From the NCBI GenBank assembly GCA_021186555.1, contig JAJKFL010000005.1, positions 41,907,635-41,971,634 of the forward strand: a stretch of DNA of 64,000 nt, read 5' to 3'. Of this stretch, positions 34,536-44,575 are shown piece by piece (position 1 is the first letter of the stretch; every line of letters starts with the position of its first letter). Under the pieces are notes generated by a model. It had not been told where the DNA came from and made no database searches. It worked only from the letters and a program-made list of their open reading frames with translations. Source of the DNA: Reticulitermes speratus. Its lineage: Eukaryota; Arthropoda; Insecta; Blattodea; Rhinotermitidae. The position numbers were made by a program, and so were the translations under genes.

Positions 34536-36179
34536 AAGGGTGCATGATTGTCGCTTTGAATTCAGATGGGCCCTGTGGAAGAGATTCTTGTATGTTCCTT
34601 GCGCAGATATCTCAGAATTAATTTGTGTAGATGATGGTGTTTGTCAGTTTGTATATTTCGTCTTTACAAAGATCTAACTGATTTTGATTGAATTTTGTGT
34701 TTAGGGATTTGTACTGGAATTTTCGGAACTAATCTAATTTTAGTTCATAATTATGTGTTACAACATATACTTGACTTGAATTTCAAATCAGGCTTTATAA
34801 ACTTTCTTAAATGCGGAATATACGTGTCTTGCATTAAGAGGCGTAGTTTTGGCTATCGATTGAATTGGGGCCGGTGGGCTGATTTGATAGACATCAAACA
34901 AGCAGGGCCAGCACCTCTTCCGCTGCGATGTTGCTCACTTCGGGTTTAGCCACAGACCGGAGCAGGGCATTGTAACGCATGCATCAGCGAACAAGGTTTA
35001 TGTTCCGTCCGTCCGTCCGTCCGTGACGTAGCAACACTGCAACTTGGACTTATACCCGAGTAAAAGTTTGCTATTTTCAGTTCTTCACACATGTACTAGG
35101 AGAAGCATAGATATATCGTTCATTGTTCGTATCGTACTTAAGCAAATCATGTCAAACAGCGATATGATTAGTTGGCAACATGAAGATTGTTCGAGAGAGA
35201 TATGTTACGAAAACAACATTCTCCTATACCTAAAACTTTATTACATGCCATAACATACATACTACTTCAGTATACGTATGCAACTTTTATGTGAAATAAT
35301 TTTGTATGATGAACTAAACACGAGATAAATATTTTTATGTTCTATGCAATGTCATAGCGGTATTATGATTAGATTTGCATTTATGTATTTATACCTGCAC
35401 TGAGTGAATATAAAAGCCATTGAGGAATGCAAAATCGTAATGAAGACATTGTGTGCCTCAGTGTTGAGTAAGCCTTTTAGCCCACACATTAACACTGTTG
35501 GTTCTCTAATCTGTTTCTATCACGCATTTTGTATTCTCAAATCACACTGCTCTGATATATCAGCGGACGTGATATATATGTCCCTTTCAGTGTCTGTGTT
35601 AAAGAGTTCTCATTACCTATTTGGTAACAGACTAAGTAGATAAAAACCTCATTCTCGATGTGGTGGCAAAAATAAAATCCAATACCTTGTAGCCCACGTA
35701 TAAAATTCAAAATTTTGCGGCACACCCTTCGAAACCACTGCTTTGCATGAAGACGTATATTCATTTATGACTACTTTGGTTACTATTATTACCATGGCTG
35801 CCTTGGTTACCAAGGTTACCACTCTTCTTATGTTTGCTGTGGTTATGTTTATTACGATGGTTACATTGGTTACCAGATTTGCCAGTATTGCTACATTTAT
35901 AATGGTTCCCTTGATATGATGGTAATCTTGGTGTTCTTTGTAAGTTATTGTTATGCAAATACGCCAGAAATTTTTCACTTGCGATACTTCCTATCTTGTT
36001 TAATTATGTTGTATACTGTGTTTCTTGGTGGTTATCAGACTTTTCATATCAACTTTCTTCATTTTACTCTGTCTCAAAGTTTGTTTTCGTATCAGTATAA
36101 TAATGACCATTTTTATGTGTCTATTAGCTTTTAACCGCGGCTATAAGGCGCGCTTTTTTGTGTAATGTTCTGCTAAACA
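34536..36179. other. Unassigned intronic sequence with small simple repeats
   Basis: (CCGT)n lies at about 35004-35024. A GGTTAC/GGTTACC-rich block at 35770-35890 gives His/Asn/Gly-rich open frames without domain character. No exon is seen. Confidence 0.45.
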
Positions 36180-36187
36180 CCCTAAGT

Positions 36188-36398
36188 CAGTGATGTCCAA
36201 CCCGCGACTTGCTGCTTTGTGATATATGGCCCGCGGCCACATTTATAAATTGTATATGTGTGTGTACACATACTATAAAAATTACACACAAATTTAGACG
36301 GTTAGCTATACCACTTTTTGTGAATTTTACACATGCGGCCCGCGGACTAGTCCACAGTAACTGTTGTGGCCCTTTGCCGAAAACGTTTGATGCCACTA
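36188..36398. mobile_element. hAT-type MITE
   Basis: The ends CAGTGATGTCCAACC and (complement) TAGTGGCATCAAACG are related, and the flanks CCCTAAGT (36180-36187) and CCCTAAAT (36399-36406) form an 8-bp duplication with one change, the hAT hallmark. Internal GGCCCGCGG motifs occur on both sides. Confidence 0.65.
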
Positions 36399-36409
36399 CC
36401 CTAAATATT

Positions 36410-36894
36410 TCTCCGTGCCTCAGTTTTTATTGGTTATAATTTAATACACATAAGAAATATCCCCCCACCCCTCCAAAGTGGTTGAATTTTCTGAATTCAG
36501 CGTGATGTGACAGCTGAACGCTTTAGCCTTGTGTCTGGCTCCATTTTCTACGGAATTACGTGGTTCAGACGTAACGCGTGTTTGACCAGACAAATGTTGA
36601 CATAGGCCTAGAAAACTCAGCTTCTCAATCAGCATCTGCTCGCCGCTTCTCTGTATCTTCTCACTCCTTCCGACATTATATAAACTTCTCAGCTGAAACG
36701 GCGCTGTTAAATATCCTTATAATCAATCGTTTGGGACGTTAAAACATGTCTTATAACTAAGTTGTCATTATTTCTTCACATAGTTTTTTGTTTCTCAGGT
36801 TTTATGGCTGGCTGTAAAGGTGAATGGACACCCTTTTACAATATAAACTCTATGTGAGACATCCCCGTTTGTGTATCAGATCACAACTATGTAT
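36410..36894. other. Unassigned intronic sequence
   Basis: Nothing is recognised. Confidence 0.4.
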
Positions 36895-36942
36895 TTATTC
36901 AATGTCAGTCACACACAACAGTATTAAAATTTTTATTTTACT

Positions 36943-36983
36943 GGCGACCAGTTTCGGCTCTGGTTTCGAGCCATCATCAGGCC
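36943..36983 (-). ncRNA. Hammerhead motif, left arm, intact core
   Basis: Stem I GGC (36983-36981) pairs with GCC (36945-36943). CTGATGA (C3 at 36980), extra T, stem II GGCTC/GAGCC, GAA, ACTGGT (palindromic allowing G-U) and C17, giving a GUC triplet. All core bases are canonical. Confidence 0.7.
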
Positions 36984-37341
36984 GTATCCAAGAACAAAGA
37001 TACAGAGAAACTTTAAAACTGCAATTTAGGATGGAGATCTCCCCTTTACATAAAAGTACATTACTAATGTTTATAAATATATAGAGGGTTGTCTGATACA
37101 AAAAACCTGCATATATATATATATATAAATAAGCTGTATAGACTTAAAATTAAGAATTGAAAGGTTTTCAGTTGTAAGAATATAAAATGTAAAATTAGAA
37201 AAACACTACTTTTTTTGCGTGTACACCACCGGAACCGTCGGATGGTGGAAGATTATGTAGATCAACGTGCATTTTTCCTTTTTGTAGATGTTCTTTGAAA
37301 ATTTCAGTTTTAAAGTTTTTCTATATCTTTGTTCTTGGATA

Positions 37342-37384
37342 AGACCTGATGATGGCTAGAAACCAGAGCCGAAACTAGTCGCCT
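37342..37384 (+). ncRNA. Hammerhead motif, right arm, intact core
   Basis: CTGATGA (37346-37352), extra T, stem II GGCT/AGCC, GAA, the palindrome ACTAGT and C17 at 37380 (GUC). Stem I AGAC/GCCT pairs at three of four positions. The A in GAC replaces the G seen in the left arm, breaking one pair. Confidence 0.68.
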
Positions 37385-37432
37385 GTAAAATAAAAATGTT
37401 AATGCTGTTGTGTGTGACTGAATCTAATAAAC

Positions 37433-39045
37433 ATATACTTGTTAAAATATAAAGTTCCTTGTCGCTGAGATGAACCACATAGCATATATTTAATGCGAGA
37501 ATGCAACATGTGTTACATAGTGACGGAAATTACTAACCCATCTTTTTTTTTGTGCAAAAAGTTTTGTAATATCTTCAGATTCTAGAACAAATTTCGTCTC
37601 ACTTCAGAAACAAAAAAGTACCGCTTTTCGTATAAGCTACGGGGCCTATACAAGAAGAACCATATCCCACCCAACGCTTTTATATGTAAGAGAAGCACTT
37701 GCGCCATTCACTCTTTGGTGTGGTAGATGCCATTACTCTGTTCTCTCTTATGGACAAATGATGACAGGACTATCTGCCCACGGTTGAGTGATGAAGTGAA
37801 ATCAGACAGCAAACTAGGTTTCAGCAAAAAGAGATAAAGTACTGGAAAAAATGTAAGAAAGTGGATATGTGTTATAGGTTCACATATAGAGATCTCTGTA
37901 GTATGCCATCTACGTGACAGTATTAGTCCACCCGTCATGCACCACGCAGGGAGACAAATGACAACACAAGAATGCTGTTAGCGACACTGCAGCGTTAGAA
38001 AATGTCTGAATGAGACTCTGGAGAAAAATAATGTAAATGATACAGGCAATGCCTGACAGAGCCATTTATAAATCTGACCCGTATAGACGGAAGTGGCACA
38101 ATGTTCGAAATGTGAACGAGTAAGTCTGGTTTCCTTTGTCAAAAAGTTTTTTTTTCAGGGGCCCACAGAGTGCATAAAATAAAATTATTCTGGGCGCATG
38201 AAGATCTGTGTCCTCGAGTTTCATCTCTTGGAATTTAAACGACACATGTGACAAGATTTGCTACTGTGGGGTGTAACTTGTATTAAAAGGTGACTTGCGT
38301 GTTTAGTTTCGCTGCTTATCATTCAGTTACACGCTTCACTTTGCACAAAGGCAAATTTAATTATTTGATATAAACGAACAAAAAATTAGTGAATATGGAA
38401 TATACAGGTTTGTACTAAAACCTACAACTTTTTTATGAAATACTTTGGTGTGACAAACACATAACGAAATACATGGACCGAATCTGCGAAGTGTTACACC
38501 TCCAGTGAGATTAGCCTTGCAACAACATAGTTGTGTCTACAATAAATTGACATCATGAGAAATGGAATATGAAAAGTAGAATGAGTTATGACAAAATAGA
38601 ATGCCATGTAAATGTTGTCGTGTTGCTTCCCATCTTAATGTGTTGCTGTTTAGTTGGACGTGACTCTGTATCTAATAATTTTTAGACCGCTTAACATCGC
38701 TGTATCAGCTACAAAGGCTATGTAGTATCCATTATGTAAAAGCCAGTTACGTAACGGTTTATAAATAGACGTTAGTGGATTATTACCGGTGTGTTTGCCT
38801 AGATTGACTGAAAGGAACTGCAATAAACCGTAGCCTAAACGCGGTTGAACTGTGATAAGCCCAAATACCGAATACAGATCTAGAGCGTTACCACTTCACT
38901 AACCTGCTTTGTACTCGGCTGGTATGTCTGCGGAAAACAACCATGACACTCAGCCATGAGAGCCAGTCCCCGGGGACTGATTCGAAATGGAGACCTTCCG
39001 AAAACTGACTGCGACATCTTTAATATCTGAACGATTATCAAGTTC
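37433..39045. other. Unassigned intronic sequence
   Basis: No exon or element is supported. Confidence 0.4.
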
Positions 39046-39047
39046 TC

Positions 39048-39565
39048 ATGAAAGGGTTGGTTGATGATTGGTTGATTGTTTGATTGGTTGTTTGTTTGAT
39101 TGGTTGATTGTTGATTGGTTGATTGTTGATTGGTTGATTGTTTGATTGGTTGATTGGTTGATTGTTTGTTGGTTGATTGTTGTTTGTTGATTGTTGTTGG
39201 TTATGTTGTTGGTTGATTGTTTGTTTGGTTGTGATTGTTGGTTGGTTGATTGGTTGATTGTTTGGTTGATTGAGTTGATTGTTTGGTTGATTGGTTTGTT
39301 GTGTTGATTGTTTATTGTTTGTTGATTGTTGGTTGGTTGATTGTTTGGTTGATTGTTGTTGGTTGATTGTTGTTGTTGTTGTTGGTTGATTGATTGTTTG
39401 GTTGTTGTTGTTTGGTTGGTTGATTGTTTGGTTGATTGATTGTTGTTGATTGTTTGGTTGGTTGTTGTTGGTTGATTGTATGATTGTTTGGTTGATTGGT
39501 TGATTGATGGTTGATTGATTGGTTGATTGGTTGATTGATTGGTTGATTGGTTGATTGATTGGTGA

Positions 39566-39596
<31 letters not shown>

Positions 39597-39950
39597 TTGG
39601 TTGATTGGTTGATTGTTTGATTGGTTGATATGTTGGTTTGTTGGTTGGTTGATCGGTTGATAGGTTGGTCGGTTGATTGGTTGGTCGGTTGGTTGGTTGG
39701 TCGGTTGATCGGTTGATCGGTTGGTCGGTCGATCGGTTGGTCGGTCGATCGGTTGGTCGGTCGATCGGTTGGTCGGTCGGTCGGTTGATAGGTTGATCGT
39801 TTGGTCGGTTGATCGGTTGGTCGGTGTTCGGGTGGTTGGTTGGTTGTACGGTTGGTTGGTTGTACGGTTGGTTGGTTGATCGGTTGGTTGGTTGATTTGT
39901 CAATTGGTCGGTTGGTCAGTCGGTTGGTTGTTTGATGTGTCGTTTGGATA
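39048..39950. repeat. 900-bp tetranucleotide array (TTGA/TTGG/TCGG)n
   Basis: The array changes composition along its length. TTGATTGG/TTGATTGT types dominate to about 39640, then TCGG- and TCGA-rich units (39650-39820), then TTGGTTGTACGG. On the minus strand two frames remain open for 339 and 285 codons as Asn-Gln-Pro-Thr repeats. The array ends about 360 bp before exon 3. Confidence 0.92.
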
Positions 39951-40309
39951 GCTCGTTGATCGGCAGGGTTTTTCAGTTTTGGAAAATTTGTCGGAATGTT
40001 GGCAGCCTCGTCAATGAACACATGAATCACTCCACATGTAATACGACGGTTTATCACATTTGGAATTATTCACTTCTTGTACTTTGTCCGTCGTCCCATG
40101 TTTAAAGTGGAATCTAAACTACGTTTTCTAGATAGGATCTGTCCCCGCCCGCAGGCAGACGAATGATGCTGTTTTAATTTTTATTTTAAACACGTAATTA
40201 ACGAGTAAAGTCTGATGAGTGAATGATGCCACTGTTCATGTACTTTATGAACGGTAAAATGAATAGATTTTTATCGCTTTTTTGTTTAAACTGTTTGTTT
40301 CTTTACCAG
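39951..40309. other. Intron end upstream of exon 3
   Basis: Unique AT-rich sequence ending in the pyrimidine-rich tract TTTCTTTACCAG. Confidence 0.6.
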
Positions 40310-40570
40310 ATCCCCCAGAGGTCCGCCTACAGGGTGCTCCGACACATGATCTAGAGGAAGGACGAGACAACGTGGTGTTGAGATGCGTTGCCGACGCCAA
40401 TCCCCCAGCAAAAATCGTATGGAAACGTGCGGGACGTAGCGACATCGTCAGTTTAGAAGAGACTCTGCAGTTCCGGCCGGTTGGACGCCGCGATACGGGC
40501 ACTTACGCATGTCAGGCCCAAAATTTGGTGGGCGCCAGCGAGCCCCTCTCCGTCCACATCGACGTTAAGT
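40310..40570 (+). CDS. Ig-domain cell-adhesion protein, third exon (complete I-set-like Ig domain)
   Basis: The exon has acceptor CTTTACCAG and donor GTAAGT, phase 1 on both sides, and 86 full codons. The first two bases complete the Tyr codon begun in the previous exon, giving ...EVRLNVR-Y-PPEVRLQGAP. The I-set signature is complete: Cys25 in NVVLRCVADANPPA, Trp37 in KIVWKRAG, and Asp61-Thr-Gly63-Thr-Tyr65-Ala-Cys67 in RRDTGTYACQAQNLVG. It ends SVHIDVK plus one base, probably completing another Tyr codon in the next exon. The domain order (C2-set-like then I-set) and wording fit the Echinoid/Fred group. The following exons were not found up to 64000. Confidence 0.92.
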
Positions 40571-40622
40571 GTAAGTACTGCACAATGAATTATGTTTATG
40601 AAAGAAAATTAATATTACAATA

Positions 40623-40696
40623 CAGAGTGGCGCAAATATCGACGCTAGGAGCAACGTGTTAAATATCGAATGTCAAGTGAGTTTTGCGCCAACCTG
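40623..40696. mobile_element. 74-bp MITE with TA duplication, 52 bp past the exon 3 donor
   Basis: The ends CAGAGTGGCGCAAA and (complement) CAGGTTGGCGCAAA form terminal inverted repeats flanked by TA (40621-40622 and 40697-40698). A Tc1/mariner-type derivative is inferred. Confidence 0.65.
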
Positions 40697-40699
40697 TAC

Positions 40700-41535
40700 A
40701 TTGATTTTGTCATACACGCCGACAATTCGAATATCCGCCTCCAGATATGTTGGCTTCTGGAATATGATAGTTTAGAGATGTGGTTATAATATCGTCTCTT
40801 TATAAGGCACGTGTGTCCAGTGAAAATAATTCGCTCCCTCAGTTACAGACCTATAAAATGCCAGTGCTCAGAATTGGATTCTTTGCCTTCCTATATAACA
40901 TTCTGGAACGCCAACATGAAATCTATGTACCATACTGAAATTTATTAACATTCCCAAAATAAATTATAATTTAGTGAATTTCTCTTCGTCCATCTTATAT
41001 AGGCATACCTGTGTGTATTAACATACAGAAATCCTTCGGTGTGATCCATAACATTTTACATTATTAGAAGCATGTAGGCCCATTGTCTAAACATGTAGAA
41101 GCCTAAGGGTTTAAATCCTCTATTCCCATGAAAACATTCTTATTTGTAGTTACGGATACGTACGCCAGGTGATAGTTGTTGCCGAAAATAGTCAGTATGA
41201 AGCAATCGAGAGGTACCGATGTTTTGATCGGCATTGCAGCCTCGACATTTTGCCTGTAGATTGTAATGCCGCCTGTAAGTATTTATTGGAAATTCCAGCT
41301 ACCTTAAGACTCTTTATACCTTATGTTCAGTCATGCGCCTCTGGATGCTTGTATCCGCGTCATCACCAATGTCTCATAATTTATCTCTGGTTTTGCAGGC
41401 CTTTGGCAAGCTACACTTCTTTTCTAAGTGCCATGACGCAGGTATAACACTGTTGGTTATTTGGATGTAAAACTTCGTAATTTACTCTGAGAAAATAGAA
41501 CACTGGCAATGTGTTAATGACAAAGTGTCAAGGAA
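40700..41535. other. Unassigned intronic sequence
   Basis: A 92-codon frame at 41169-41447 has no recognisable domain and does not look like an Ig exon. Confidence 0.4.
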
Positions 41536-41539
41536 GATG

Positions 41540-41830
41540 GAGCTTCATAATTTGTAATCTTTACATGATGCTGCAGGTGTAATAACTTTTAAATCAATAT
41601 GGATAAGATGGAGAGGATATTTAGTACTTGGGGGAAATGAGAATTTTTACAGAATGTTTGCCAGAAACATAATGGGCAGAGACAGTATAAAAGACATAGA
41701 CGTACGTGGGAGAGTAATACTAAAATATAATAGCAATCAGGTTGTAAATTGTAAGGCAGTATTTAACTGGGTTCGGTGGAAGCTGTAGTTAACATCCGTG
41801 ATTTTTAAACGTACCATTTCAATTAAAATA
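41540..41830 (+). mobile_element. LINE 3' remnant
   Basis: Across frames it reads KMELHNL (compare WRKLHNEEL), FKSIWIRWRG (compare IKSRRxRWAG) and KHNGQRQYKRHRRTWESNTK (compare KPEGKRxxGRxRRRWEDNIK). Same family as 31516-31860, older. Confidence 0.5.
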
Positions 41831-42600
41831 TTTATTTGTGTATAATAATGATCCTGCTATTCCGTAAACCGAAAACAAAAACCTAATATGACACACTTTT
41901 TCGAATGTGAACGAATTAAAATGTCGTCTGGGGCGATTCTATGAAAAATTCAAATTAATTCAAATTCTGTGACCAGATCCACAAATGCTGGGATAATAGC
42001 TTTGTATAATATACATTACACAGCTCTCTTCGTGTCAGCGACATATTCAGGAGGCCATACCCAATACAAATAACATTAAGCTGCCTAATCTCAACCTGAA
42101 AAGGCAAATACAAGATCTTCGAATGTGTTTTCCGTTCTTCAGGGATAATACGCCGTGAAATCGCAGGGCATATTTCTTTATTCAGTGGCCATTTTCAGAG
42201 GCATTAGGAAAGAAAATATTTTTTTTGCTGGATTACCTAGCGAATCAAAATCATACATGAGCATATGAATAAAGACGTTAAGATGTGAAAGCATAGCGGA
42301 ACAGCTTTGAAGCCTTCGCTCTGTTATTTCTGTCGTTTCGAGAATGATAGCTTTCGATGATCTCATATACACTGCTAGAAATTGGAAGGGATTCTGTGAT
42401 GGACCACTGCCAGGATCAAAAATTGACTTGCACGTGCATGAGTAAGTCAAAGACCGAAGACGCAAGTCAAAAACCGAAGACGCAAGTCTTCTGGAATGCA
42501 ACGCTGTGTCGCTGAGTGTGTGGTTCCCCGCGTTAAGATGAATCGTACGTATTTACGTAATCTGCAAGGTCAGTCAGTACAAGAAGAGTCTTACCGGACT
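41831..42600. other. Unassigned intronic sequence
   Basis: A small tandem duplication AAGTCAAAGACCGAAGACGC is near 42443-42485. Nothing else is seen. Confidence 0.45.
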
Positions 42601-42605
42601 GCTCG

Positions 42606-42652
42606 ACTCTGAAGATGAAGGCACTATTCGCACGCTCTTTCGAAACGTCGGT
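42606..42652 (+). ncRNA. Hammerhead motif, ACGUC subfamily
   Basis: CTGAAGA (42609-42615), extra T42616, a 5-bp stem II GAAGG/CTTTC (one G-U) with a 15-nt loop, GAA, ACGT and C17 at 42649. Stem I pairs ACT with GGT (one G-U). All core bases are canonical. Confidence 0.6.
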
Positions 42653-42659
42653 AACCATT

Positions 42660-43238
42660 TATTAGTCGTCACGATGTATCGTACCAGACGATGAGTCTTC
42701 AGGCTTTTAAGTACTAAATAAACCCTGTTTCTGTGTCTTTTTTTTCCCTTAAGCGCGGCGTCTATGCATAATACATACAAGGACAAAAAAAAGGCTTATT
42801 TTACTAACTGGTACAGAGTATAGGGTGAAACAGTCTCTTACCTCTTGGTATGGCTTGGAAGCTTCTTCTTGTCAGTGTTTTATCGACTTGGGGTCTCATC
42901 TCATGAGAGTGGAGTCCCACCACAATGCAGACCTCCCTTCGTCCCTCCCTCCCTCTCTTTAACACTGCTCTCCCCACCCCGATCCGCTGCCAGGAATTAC
43001 GGCACCAATTTAGCCCCATTTGTTCTCCTGCAAGTCGCTCCTCCCAACTCTATATTGTATTACACTCTGATTTCCACGAAGATTCCATTTCTCAGATTCG
43101 TAGGCTTCTTTCGACGTTTCGCAGTAATCGCGATTATTTCTGCACCCAAAACTTCAACAGCCCTATAGGGTTTTGACGATGGTGCATGACTCACTGACAC
43201 AAGCTTTTTTTTTTGGACTTTGTCTATCTTCTAATTTT
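42660..43238. other. Unassigned intronic sequence
   Basis: The CCTCCCTCCCTCTC-type region at 42935-42970 gives Pro/Ser-rich open frames on both strands without domain character. Confidence 0.4.
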
Positions 43239-43246
43239 TAATGAAG

Positions 43247-43287
43247 CACGACGTTTCGGAAGCCTGCTGTGCTTCCGTCTTCAGGCA
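43247..43287 (-). ncRNA. Hammerhead motif, left arm
   Basis: CTGAAGA (C3 at 43284), extra C, a perfect 6-bp stem II GGAAGC-acagcag-GCTTCC, GAA, ACGT and C17 at 43250 (GUC). Stem I has three pairs, two of them G-U. Confidence 0.68.
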
Positions 43288-43395
43288 AAGAAGCACGTAA
43301 CCTGGTGGACCCTTCAGGTCGAGCTCTTCTCAGTCACTGGGCGAATTAACTGAGAATAGCTCAATCTAAGGGGTCCACCAGGCTAGGCATTTCTT

Positions 43396-43436
43396 TGTCT
43401 GAAGACGGAAGCAGAGCCGGCTTCCGAAACGTCGTA
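43396..43436 (+). ncRNA. Hammerhead motif, right arm
   Basis: CTGAAGA (43399-43405), extra C43406, stem II GGAAGC (43407-43412) with GCTTCC (43420-43425), GAA, ACGT and C17 at 43433. Stem I TGT/GTA has one Watson-Crick and two wobble pairs. Confidence 0.68.
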
Positions 43437-43625
43437 CTGCTTTGGACAATGTCTAAAAAATATATTATGTCGGGACTTCGACAGCCGATTGGGTAGATCC
43501 TGCAGGCACCGTCGTCAAACGTCCCTGACCAGTTACGACTGAGTCCTTTGTCTTCTTCAAGACATACTCGTAGACCTACCTGTAGCAATGAGATAGTAAA
43601 ACCAAAGGGATACACTTTTATTTGC

Positions 43626-43664
43626 GATCTGACATGTTTCGGCTTAACAGCTATCCTCAGTGTA
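43626..43664 (-). ncRNA. Hammerhead motif, solo copy
   Basis: The minus strand reads CTGAGGA (C3 at 43660), extra T, stem II GCT-gtta-AGC after an A-C mismatch, GAA, the palindrome ACATGT and C17. Stem I is poorly paired. Confidence 0.5.
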
Positions 43665-43669
43665 CGTCT

Positions 43670-44104
43670 TAATTTCACCCTCTCATTATCCTGGTGTACA
43701 CGATAGCAATGTGTTACAAAATAACCCACCTGTTTTTTTGTGTGTCGTAAAACCGGGTCTCTCCCTCGGATAAGAAAAATAAGGATGGAAGCAACAGGAG
43801 GATGAAGACAGTTGCAGCATGTGGAGAATGTTCTGTCTGTCCGTCACGTAATATTATTATGAGCTGGTGAAGGATGTGATTGCGGGTGGTGGAGAGGGGA
43901 AATGTGTAAGAAGTTTTAATAGAAAACGGTGTTGTGAAGAAAACACTTAATAGACCTAGAAATGGTTAGGTCTTAAACCATCTGAAATGGTTCCACCTGG
44001 CTGGAAACAGTGACCGGTGGCAGGCTCTTATGAGAAATGTAATTAACTTTGGGGTTCCACAGAAAGCCTGGAGATTAACCAGCAACGCGAATATTAGCTT
44101 CTTA
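43670..44104. other. Unassigned intronic sequence
   Basis: Nothing is supported. Confidence 0.4.
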
Positions 44105-44575
44105 AGTAATATTTTTTTATTTTATTAAAAGCTTTATTGACAGTACCAATTTACATCAATGGAGAATACAAGCATTTGTCAACTGTTGTGCCTTTAACCA
44201 ACTGCCATTATCGCCTTAGAAGCAGGAACTTAACCCTGGCCGCCATGTAGAAGACACTCAGGATTGTAATTGTAGTGAAAAACCTTGGACACAGAAAAAA
44301 CACTACCTTACAAGTAGGCTCTATTTAGAGCAATATGTGCTTTGGTCTCTTATGTTTATATTTTTTATAATTTTGGTTAAGTCGTGCAGAGTGTACTGTC
44401 CAATGGTCCGAATGAGAGGATTGGTATGATTAGGGCAGGTAGAGTAAAATTTGGTCGCTAGGTAGAGAATGTACGGTTGAATATAGTCGATGCAGGATAG
44501 GTAGTGAAGGCGGAATATGGGAGTATGTCTCGGGGAATTTGTAATGACCCTCAAACATTTATTTTGGACTATTTG
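44105..44575 (-). mobile_element. Jockey-type LINE, 3' part
   Basis: A minus-strand frame reads LRVITNSPRHTPIFRLH-like residues and YIQPYILYLATKFYSTCPNH, NPLIRTIGQYTL and HDLTKIIKN. This is the C-terminal region after the Jockey-clade RT (LQxxQNKxLRxITNxPR...LxxLAxKFY). It is followed, in the minus direction, by an AATAAAA-rich end near 44115-44125. 5' truncated and inactive. Confidence 0.68.

Larger units (their letters stand above)
36895..37432. mobile_element. Fold-back element with hammerhead motifs in both arms
   Basis: CAGTCACACACAACAGTATT with TTTTATTTTACTGGCGAC on the left mirrors GCCTGTAAAATAAAAATG with CTGTTGTGTGTGACTGAAT on the right. Inside, TCCAAGAACAAAGATACAGAG mirrors CTATATCTTTGTTCTTGGA. 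Arms are about 130-140 bp, around a unique centre with a (TA)n tract. No coding capacity. Confidence 0.7.
10625..40309 (+). other. 29.7-kb intron of the Ig-domain gene
   Basis: The donor GTAAGT at 10625 and the acceptor CTTTACCAG ending at 40309 join exons of matching phase (one base left, two bases supplied, giving a Tyr codon). The intron is packed with SINEs, LINE remnants, hammerhead fold-back elements, hairpins and tetranucleotide arrays, listed separately. An unrecognised alternative exon inside it cannot be excluded. Confidence 0.8.
43240..43445. mobile_element. 200-bp fold-back element with two hammerhead motifs
   Basis: GACGTTTCGGAAGC...GCTTCCGTCTTCAGGCAAAG and CTGGTGGACCCTT on the left mirror AAGGGGTCCACCAGG and CTTTGTCTGAAGACGGAAGC...GCTTCCGAAACGTC on the right. 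The centre includes CTCAGT/ACTGAG pairs. It is the shortest and best-preserved of the fold-back units. Confidence 0.72.

Noticed and set aside
35770..35890. Telomere-like or interstitial telomeric repeat
   Set aside because: The insect telomere unit TTAGG is not repeated here. GGTTAC motifs are irregular and sparse.
35649..35978. 109-codon frame (Ile/Val/Thr-rich) and an overlapping Asn/His/Gly-rich frame
   Set aside because: Both derive from a GGTTAC-like low-complexity stretch. The composition is repetitive and there is no domain.
39038..40057. 339-codon minus-strand open frame rich in Asn, Gln, Pro and Thr
   Set aside because: It lies over a tetranucleotide array in which two frames stay open. 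It has no domain, no splice context and no conserved ends. A four-base repeat that lacks stop codons explains it fully.
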